10,752 nucleotides of DNA. It comes from Brevundimonas sp. UBA4609. GTDB lineage: Bacteria > Pseudomonadota > Alphaproteobacteria > Caulobacterales > Caulobacteraceae. Positions 6,544 to 10,752 of the stretch are shown piece after piece. The stretch is taken from the NCBI GenBank assembly GCA_002386585.1, contig DGIZ01000224.1, positions 1 through 10,752 on the forward strand, read 5' to 3'. The stretch's first letter is position 1. Every line of letters begins with the position of its first letter. The notes beneath the pieces were generated by a model. The model worked only from the letters and a program-made list of their open reading frames with translations. It was not told the origin of the DNA and did not search any database. Position numbers and translations under genes: made by a program.

Positions 6544-7134
6544 ATGATGAAACAAACCATGGCCGTTATGGCCGTCTCGGCCGCCGCTCTCACCCTGGCG
6601 GCCTGCAACCAGCAACAGGGTTCCGAGGCCGTCGACAAGGCTCAGGACGCCGTTTCCGAGCCGGTCGGCCAGACCTCGGCCGCCACCATGGGCGCCAATA
6701 TGGTCAGCGCCTATGTTCCCAACGCCGCCATGGGCGACATGTACGAAATCCAGGCCGCCGACATCGCCCTGGAACGGTCGCAGAACGCCCAGGTCAAGGA
6801 ATTGGCCCAGATGATCAAGACCGATCACACGGCCGCCTCAGCCGCCCTGAAGACCGCCGCCGCGCAGGCGGCGCCAGACACCGCCGTGCCGACCGAATTG
6901 GATCAGCGTCGCAAGGGCCTGATCGATAACCTGCGCTCGGCCACGGCGGCGAACTTCGACAAGACCTATATCGATCAACAGGTCGCCGCCCACGAGGAGG
7001 CCGTCACCCTGCATCGCGGCTTCTCGGACAAGACGGACGTCCCGGCCCTGGCCGAGCACGCCCGCACGGTCCTGCCCAAGATCGAAGCGCACCTGGAACG
7101 CGCCAAGCAGTTGCAGTCCAGCCTGGGCGGCTGA
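6544..7134 (+). CDS. DUF4142 lipoprotein (ferritin-like helical bundle)
   Basis: A 196-residue envelope protein. A signal peptide ends in a lipobox (LAAC, Cys21), so the mature protein should be lipid-anchored in the periplasm. A Gln/Ala-rich linker follows, then a helical DUF4142 domain from about residue 60 to the C-terminus, with family-like stretches around QAADIALERSQN, VKELAQMIKTDH and AHEEAVTLHRGF. The molecular role of DUF4142 is not established; members are common among stress-induced genes of alphaproteobacteria. ATG 6544 is used, with AAGGAG eight bases upstream; the adjacent in-frame ATG 6547 is equally possible. It is followed by a terminator hairpin and lies in a run of stress-type genes. 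Confidence 0.9.
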   Translation: MMKQTMAVMAVSAAALTLAACNQQQGSEAVDKAQDAVSEPVGQTSAATMGANMVSAYVPNAAMGDMYEIQAADIALERSQNAQVKELAQMIKTDHTAASAALKTAAAQAAPDTAVPTELDQRRKGLIDNLRSATAANFDKTYIDQQVAAHEEAVTLHRGFSDKTDVPALAEHARTVLPKIEAHLERAKQLQSSLGG

Positions 7135-7158
7135 CGTCGACCCCGCTTCGAAGCGTGA

Positions 7159-7185
7159 GGGGCGGGCCGCGGTCCGCCCCTTTTT
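7159..7185 (+). terminator. rho-independent terminator after the DUF4142 gene
   Basis: GGGGCGG (7159-7165) pairs with CCGCCCC (7174-7180) across an eight-base loop, followed directly by TTTTT (7181-7185), beginning 25 bases after the stop. This is the classic intrinsic terminator form and ends the leader/79-aa/DUF4142 transcript. A 12-base palindrome, CGCTTCGAAGCG (7144-7155), lies just upstream and may add to the structure. Confidence 0.85.
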
Positions 7186-7250
7186 CTACGTGTGGGCAGG
7201 CTTCCGCGCCTCATAGGGCGGGTAGGCGTCTGTCCGGATGCAGACACACC

Positions 7251-7276
7251 GGAACGCCGCGACGTATCTTCCGCTT
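7251..7276 (+). promoter_or_regulatory. candidate ECF-sigma promoter for the DUF892 gene (GGAAC-N17-GCTT)
   Basis: GGAAC at 7251-7255 and GCTT at 7273-7276 are spaced 17 bases and lie about 33 bases before the ATG at 7310. The sense and placement match the other three sites in this window; the one-base longer spacer is within the known EcfG range. Confidence 0.48.
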
Positions 7277-7309
7277 CGAAGGCTCCCCACTCGTTTTGAG
7301 GAGACAATC

Positions 7310-7807
7310 ATGGCCGAGAAAACGCTGCAGACCCTGTTTCACGACACTCTGCGCGACATCTATTACGCTGAGCGCAAGATTCTGAAGTCTCTGCCCAAGA
7401 TGGCCCGCGCAGCTCAATCCCCCGAGCTCAAGGCGGCCTTCGAGAAGCATCGCGAGCAGACGGAAGGGCAGATCGAACGCCTGCAGCAGGTGTTCGAGAT
7501 CATCGGCAAGCCCGCCCGCGGCAAGACCTGCGACGCCATCGAAGGCATCCTGGCCGAGGGCGACGAAATCGCCGAGGAATACAAGGACACGGCGGCGCTC
7601 GACGCCGGTCTGCTGGCCGCCGCCCAGGCGGTCGAGCACTATGAGATCACCCGCTACGGCACGCTGAAGCGATGGGCGGAGGTGATGGGGTTGAAGGACG
7701 CCGTCAAACTGCTGGACGAGACCCTCCAGGAGGAAAGCCAGACGGACGAAGACCTGACGGCCATCGCCGACTCCGCGGTCAACGCCGAGGCGCTGCAACC
7801 CGCCTGA
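7310..7807 (+). CDS. DUF892 (YciE/YciF-like) ferritin-like protein
   Basis: A 165-residue cytoplasmic four-helix protein of the DUF892/YciF family, a ferritin-like fold with a di-metal site. Family stretches seen are DIYYAERKILKSLPKM (Glu21), HREQTEGQIERLQQVF (His47, Glu52), VEHYEITRYGTL (Glu109, His110, Glu112) and the C-terminal LLDETLQEESQTDEDL. Relatives are induced under osmotic, stationary-phase or general stress; the exact reaction is unproven. ATG 7310 has GAGGAG six bases upstream; earlier in-frame codons run through the candidate promoter. It follows the DUF4142 terminator, so it has its own GGAAC-type promoter, and it ends before a strong hairpin shared with the convergent regulator gene. 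Confidence 0.93.
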   Translation: MAEKTLQTLFHDTLRDIYYAERKILKSLPKMARAAQSPELKAAFEKHREQTEGQIERLQQVFEIIGKPARGKTCDAIEGILAEGDEIAEEYKDTAALDAGLLAAAQAVEHYEITRYGTLKRWAEVMGLKDAVKLLDETLQEESQTDEDLTAIADSAVNAEALQPA

Positions 7808-7817
7808 CGGCCGGCCT

Positions 7818-7842
7818 CCCCGCCGCCTCGTCGGCGGCGGGG
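7818..7842. terminator. GC-rich hairpin between convergent DUF892 and Crp/Fnr genes
   Basis: A perfect 10-bp stem, CCCCGCCGCC with GGCGGCGGGG, encloses a TCGTC loop. It fills most of the 45-base gap between the two convergent stops. There is no T-run on either strand, so it may be a bidirectional block or an mRNA 3' end stabiliser rather than a standard intrinsic terminator. Confidence 0.55.
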
Positions 7843-7852
7843 ACGAACCGCC

Positions 7853-8581
7853 TCAGACCGGCAGCTTCTCCAGTCGCAGGTAGGACGGATTGAACTCGGC
7901 CGCATCGGCCAGCCGCTCCCAGGCGAGGATGCGGACGTCGGCGCCGTTCCATTCTAGCCACCCCGCCTCGCGCATGACCTTCAGCGTGCGGTTCACATGC
8001 ACCGCCGACATGCCCAGAAGGTCGGCGATCTCCGCCTGGATGATCGGAAAACGAAAGGCTCCGTCGCGAGCGAGTCCGACCGCCTCCAGGCGGGTGTAGA
8101 CTTCACAGACCAGCAGGGCGGTCCGCTCCAGCGCCTCCTGCCGCCCCAGCGCCAAGAGCCATTCGCGATGCATGGCGGCGTCCACCACCGTCTCCAGCCA
8201 CAGCAGACGCGTCAGGTGCGGGTGCTGCTCCGTCAGGCGTCGCAGACGGTCGTGCGGAGCCTCTGCGATGAGGCAATCGGTCAGGGCGCGCACCCCGTGA
8301 TCGACCCGCTTCAGGACGAAGCCGTGCAGGTCGATGAAATCCCCGGGAAGGTTGATCTGGGTGTATTGACGCCGCCCGTCGCTCAGGTCGCGGTAGCGCG
8401 CGCAGAACCCGCCGATGACCAAGCTGGAGTGATCGACCAGGGCGTCCTGTGAAACGATGTCGCTGCCCGCCGGCTTGGCCACGATATTGACCAGCACGCT
8501 TCGCAAGGCCTGTCGTTCCTCATCCGCAAGGGTGTCGCGACGCTCCAGCTTGTTCTCCAACAGGCGGCTATGGTCATGCAT
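7853..8581 (-). CDS. Crp/Fnr-family transcriptional regulator (first of three)
   Basis: A 242-residue regulator. An N-terminal cyclic-nucleotide-binding-like beta-roll (about 15-130) contains a NLPGDFIDLHGF turn, followed by a dimer helix and a C-terminal helix-turn-helix at about 181-205 (QAEIADLLGMSAVHVNRTLK). There is no Fnr-type N-terminal cysteine cluster, so direct oxygen sensing by an iron-sulfur cluster is unlikely; the ligand is unknown. ATG 8581 is chosen, with GGAG seven bases upstream separated by a run of seven C; the frame extends upstream to 8686 without a comparable signal. It is convergent with the DUF892 gene and divergent from the 62-residue protein gene. It may control nearby stress genes or its own gene, which the sequence does not show. 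Confidence 0.92.
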   Translation of the reverse strand: MHDHSRLLENKLERRDTLADEERQALRSVLVNIVAKPAGSDIVSQDALVDHSSLVIGGFCARYRDLSDGRRQYTQINLPGDFIDLHGFVLKRVDHGVRALTDCLIAEAPHDRLRRLTEQHPHLTRLLWLETVVDAAMHREWLLALGRQEALERTALLVCEVYTRLEAVGLARDGAFRFPIIQAEIADLLGMSAVHVNRTLKVMREAGWLEWNGADVRILAWERLADAAEFNPSYLRLEKLPV

Positions 8582-8740
8582 GGGGGGGCTCCGCTGACGC
8601 TTGCCGAAGCTCAACGTCGCCCGACGGCGAATGTTGCCGCCAAGCTCGCCTCCGCCCGGTTCCGTAACGCCGCAAAGGCGACACAAAGAACCGGCTACGG
8701 CCTAGCTGCGTTGGTTTCGCGTAACAGGGGAGTTTGCATT

Positions 8741-8929
8741 GTGAACAGGACACCAGTCATTGAGCGGGCCTTTGAGTTGGCGCGCAGCGGTCGCTTCCGC
8801 ATCCCAAGCGAGGTCCGCAAGGCGTTGATATCCGACCGCTATACCCAGGCCGAGCTGTTCCAGCTCGAAGGCAAGGCCACGTGGCGCCAGCTGCGAACCT
8901 TGTGCGCAGATTCCTACCATCGCGCCTGA
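8741..8929 (+). CDS. small protein of unknown function, 62 aa
   Basis: A 62-residue protein with GTG start and GGGGAG eight bases upstream. It has an Arg-rich helical pattern (RAFELARSGRF, then RRIP-like and LRTLC segments), with Cys55 near the C-terminus. It resembles short alphaproteobacterial hypothetical proteins that begin with an 'RAxELARSG' helix, from memory only; their function is unknown to me. It may be a small nucleic-acid or protein-binding factor. It is divergent from the first Crp/Fnr gene and 84 bases upstream of the second, so it sits among regulators. Confidence 0.65.
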   Translation: MNRTPVIERAFELARSGRFRIPSEVRKALISDRYTQAELFQLEGKATWRQLRTLCADSYHRA

Positions 8930-8960
8930 GGCCGATCTATCAGCCCTGCAGCGGCGCTGG

Positions 8961-8975
8961 GACTAACCTATGTAA
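8961..8975 (+). promoter_or_regulatory. repeated 15-base element upstream of second Crp/Fnr gene
   Basis: GACTAACCTATGTAA, matched at 14 of 15 positions by 9770-9784, the equivalent place before the third Crp/Fnr gene. It lies 38 bases before the preferred start at 9014. It could be an operator, part of a promoter, or a start-stop element (ATG directly followed by TAA) in the leader. See the matching copy. Confidence 0.45.
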
Positions 8976-9013
8976 AGAACGAAACACCCCTGGCCGTGCT
9001 GTTGGTCAGGGGG

Positions 9014-9775
9014 ATGAAGAATCAGTCTTATCAAGATGATGTAGACATAGCGGCGGCGTCGTTGGAACGGATGCTTTCCAGCTTCGCCGTGCTGTCGTCT
9101 TCTGATGTCGATCGCATTCGCGGCTGGTTCCGGGGTCCGGCGTTGGCCCACCCTCCGGGCAGCCCCGTCCCTCTCCATCCCGAACGCAAGGACGCCCGGG
9201 TCGTAGCGCGCGGCTGGGTGGCGCGGGGCGCCATGCTGGAGGACGGTCGTCGTCAGATCGTGGGGTTGAGTCTGCCCGGCGACGTCATCCTGGCGACCGA
9301 CTCGGTGGACGCAGACATGGCGGTCTGGGCCTTGACCGACGCCTCGACCCTCGACGCGACCCTGCTGTGGGACGCTATTTCAGAAGGCGCGGACATCAGC
9401 CCGCGCCTTCTGGAGGCCTGGCGCCAGTTCCGTTCTGCAGAGCGTCTTCGGCTGGCGCGACATGTGATCCGGCTCGGTCGGCTCAGCGCCTATGAGCGCA
9501 CCGCGCATCTCCTGCTGGAGTTGTACGAGCGGCAAAGCCGTCTGGGCGCCGTCGAACCCGGCGTCCTGCATCTTCCCCTCACCCAGGACATGCTCGCCGA
9601 CATCCTGGGCCTCAGCGCCGTGCATATGAACCGCACCCTGCAGCAGCTTCGACGCGCGGGCCTCGTCGACTACCGGACGGGCCGCGCCATCCTGCCCGAC
9701 CTGCCGGGCTTGGCGCTGGCCGCCGGCCTCAGCATAGCCGACGCTCTCGCGGACGCGCGGAACTTCGGCGACTAA
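9014..9775 (+). CDS. Crp/Fnr-family transcriptional regulator (second of three)
   Basis: A 253-residue regulator similar in layout to the first one. Its N-terminal beta-roll is less typical (LSLPGDVILATD in place of the usual PGD-x-x-D-L-H), so ligand binding may be altered. A long dimer helix and a C-terminal helix-turn-helix follow (LTQDMLADILGLSAVHMNRTLQ, around 195-217 of 253). There is no N-terminal cysteine cluster. The start is uncertain: ATG 9014 has AGGGGG directly against it, an unusually short spacing, while GTG 8996, in frame, has no binding site. The preceding leader carries a 15-base element repeated before the next gene. The stop TAA lies inside that second copy. Confidence 0.9.
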   Translation: MKNQSYQDDVDIAAASLERMLSSFAVLSSSDVDRIRGWFRGPALAHPPGSPVPLHPERKDARVVARGWVARGAMLEDGRRQIVGLSLPGDVILATDSVDADMAVWALTDASTLDATLLWDAISEGADISPRLLEAWRQFRSAERLRLARHVIRLGRLSAYERTAHLLLELYERQSRLGAVEPGVLHLPLTQDMLADILGLSAVHMNRTLQQLRRAGLVDYRTGRAILPDLPGLALAAGLSIADALADARNFGD

Positions 9776-9784
9776 CCCATGTAA
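9770..9784 (+). promoter_or_regulatory. repeated 15-base element upstream of third Crp/Fnr gene
   Basis: GACTAACCCATGTAA, one base different from the copy at 8961-8975. Its TAA at 9773-9775 is the stop codon of the second Crp/Fnr gene, so the element overlaps coding sequence. It lies 48 bases before the next start. Occurrence of the same word before two tandem regulators of one family suggests shared control. Confidence 0.45.
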
Positions 9785-9832
9785 GTGGCGCCCCCCTGCA
9801 TTCATGGCACGGCTCCTTCCCCAGGAGGGCTC

Positions 9833-10537
9833 ATGCCTGCAGATTCCGCCGCCACGCTGCCTCCGTCCGTCCCGCTTCACGGGCGTCCGCGCGCCCATAT
9901 CGGAGATCATCCGGTCTATGGCGCCTTGCCGCCGGACGCGCAGCGGCACCTGATCGCGGAAGGGACGGAAGTCGATCTCCCGGGCGACGCGCGACTGCCC
10001 CTGGACAGAGACCACCTCTGGTTCGTCATCTCCGGCGTGCTCGGCGTCTTCCCGCCCGACAGCGAGGTCTGCGTCGCGCCGGTCGTATCCGGCGCGGTCT
10101 ACGGGTGGGATCACGCCCTCGGCTTCAGCGGCAGCGGCGCCCAGGTCCGCCCCCTGCTGGACGTGCGGCTGTTCCAGGTTCCCGCCGCCGCCGCACGCGA
10201 AGCGCTGGGCTATGACTGGCTGGCGCGTTTCGTCGCCCTGCAGGCCGTCCAGCGCCTGACCTTTCTGGAACAGGAAGCCGCCTGCAACGCCTCCCACCGG
10301 GTGTCGGAGCGCCTGGCGAAGTGGCTGCTTCGCCTGCATCACGGCGGGAACGGCGCGCCGCTTCGCCTGAATCAGGCCCGACTGGCGGCCATGCTCGGCG
10401 TCCAGCGCACCAGCATCAACGTGGCGGCGCGCACCCTTCAGGCGACGGGCGGCGTGCGGTTCAGTCGCGGCAAGGCCTCCATTCTGGATGTAGCCAAGCT
10501 GACCGCGAGTTCATGTCGGTGCGGCGCGACGGATTAA
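9833..10537 (+). CDS. Crp/Fnr-family transcriptional regulator (third of three)
   Basis: A 234-residue regulator from a different Crp/Fnr branch than its two neighbours. The C-terminal half matches the alphaproteobacterial type with a CNASHRVSERLAKWLLR dimer helix, a helix-turn-helix at about 177-205 (LNQARLAAMLGVQRTSINVA) and a final Cys-x-Cys (CRC) near the C-terminus. The N-terminal sensing domain is weakly conserved and Pro-rich at its start. ATG 9833 is chosen because of CAGGAGGG four bases upstream; in-frame GTG 9785 would add 16 residues from the leader. It is tandem with the second regulator, 57 bases after its stop, and convergent with the partial gene at the right edge. Confidence 0.9.
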   Translation: MPADSAATLPPSVPLHGRPRAHIGDHPVYGALPPDAQRHLIAEGTEVDLPGDARLPLDRDHLWFVISGVLGVFPPDSEVCVAPVVSGAVYGWDHALGFSGSGAQVRPLLDVRLFQVPAAAAREALGYDWLARFVALQAVQRLTFLEQEAACNASHRVSERLAKWLLRLHHGGNGAPLRLNQARLAAMLGVQRTSINVAARTLQATGGVRFSRGKASILDVAKLTASSCRCGATD

Positions 10538-10581
10538 CGAGGATCGCAGCCGGCAATCGGCGAGCGGCGGCGTTCGGAGCG

Positions 10582-10752
10582 TCAGGGCTCCGACCAGCCC
10601 AGCACGCGCAAAGCCGGCTCTGGCTTGTCCGCCTGCGAGAAGACCAGGCTGGCCTTCTTCTCTCCCCGCCCGGGGACATAGTCGAGCGAGGCGCCGGAGC
10701 GTTCGCCGCCGACCTGGCCCTCGATATCCACGGCGGCGGCGGCCAGGTCGCC
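10582..10752 (-). CDS. C-terminal part of a conserved hypothetical protein, TIGR02588-like
   Basis: The last 56 residues of a minus-strand gene whose start lies beyond the right edge. The segment runs from GDLAAAAVDIEGQV through LDYVPGRGEKKASLVFS to a LGWSEP end. This resembles the C-terminus of the TIGR02588 family, small alphaproteobacterial proteins with an N-terminal membrane anchor, recalled from memory; function unknown. The gene ends 44 bases from the stop of the third Crp/Fnr gene, with no clear terminator between. The reading frame is convincing; the family name is tentative. Confidence 0.6.
   Translation of the reverse strand, partial: GDLAAAAVDIEGQVGGERSGASLDYVPGRGEKKASLVFSQADKPEPALRVLGWSEP

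Noticed and set aside
7144..7281. CGCTTCGAAG repeated at 7144-7153 and 7272-7281 as a paired operator
   Set aside because: One copy is part of the palindrome next to a terminator and the other overlaps a promoter candidate; two short palindromic words in GC-rich DNA may be chance.
8639..8663. GGAAC on the minus strand upstream of the first Crp/Fnr gene as a fifth stress promoter
   Set aside because: After 16 bases the sequence is TGGC; no CTT or GTT falls at 16-17 spacing.
8941..8960. Hairpin as a terminator after the 62-residue gene
   Set aside because: Only four bases pair cleanly and there is no T-run.
9380..10342. 320-codon minus-strand frame across the second and third Crp/Fnr genes
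   Set aside because: It spans two plus-strand genes with clear helix-turn-helix domains and has no domain of its own.

Overview
The window is GC-rich and fully bacterial. Gene content fits an alphaproteobacterium, most likely of the Caulobacterales and plausibly Brevundimonas. The clues are an aa3-type oxidase cluster with CtaG and cytochrome b561, several Crp/Fnr paralogues of alphaproteobacterial type, GGAAC-type promoters, and a TIGR02588-like tail. No sequence search was possible, so the genus is inference. No rRNA, tRNA, CRISPR array, IS element or phage gene was seen. Coding density is high and no gene-free stretch exceeds about 225 bases.

Left region (1-3160): respiratory cluster. A lipoprotein cytochrome c overlaps the start of cytochrome c oxidase subunit II, which leaves the window on the left; both are on the minus strand. 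A diheme c4-like cytochrome runs the other way. It converges on, and overlaps by 188 bases, a cytochrome b561 gene that is translationally coupled (ATGA) to an oxidase assembly factor of the Caa3_CtaG family. Together they look like the electron-input and assembly part of a heme-copper oxidase operon.

Middle region (3286-4840): a tightly coupled, divergently oriented two-gene unit. It encodes a predicted minimal nucleotidyltransferase and a calcineurin-like metallophosphoesterase that overlap by 17 bases. Both keep their catalytic residues. A predicted add/remove enzyme pair of unknown substrate is the best candidate here for an undescribed system.

Stress region (4847-7807): an SDR oxidoreductase of the general-stress type (minus strand), then on the plus strand a tiny single-pass membrane protein, a possible 20-residue leader peptide, a 79-residue unknown, a DUF4142 lipoprotein and a DUF892 (YciE/YciF) ferritin-like protein. 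Four intergenic positions carry GGAAC-N16/17-NCTT, each correctly placed and oriented for one of these genes. This suggests a shared ECF sigma factor, probably the EcfG/PhyR general stress response, though the -10 part differs from the usual CGTT.

Right region (7853-10752): three Crp/Fnr-family regulators, one on the minus strand and two in tandem on the plus strand, with a 62-residue small protein between the first two. The two plus-strand regulators are each preceded by the same 15-base element (GACTAACC-T/C-ATGTAA). The right edge holds the C-terminal end of a minus-strand conserved hypothetical protein.
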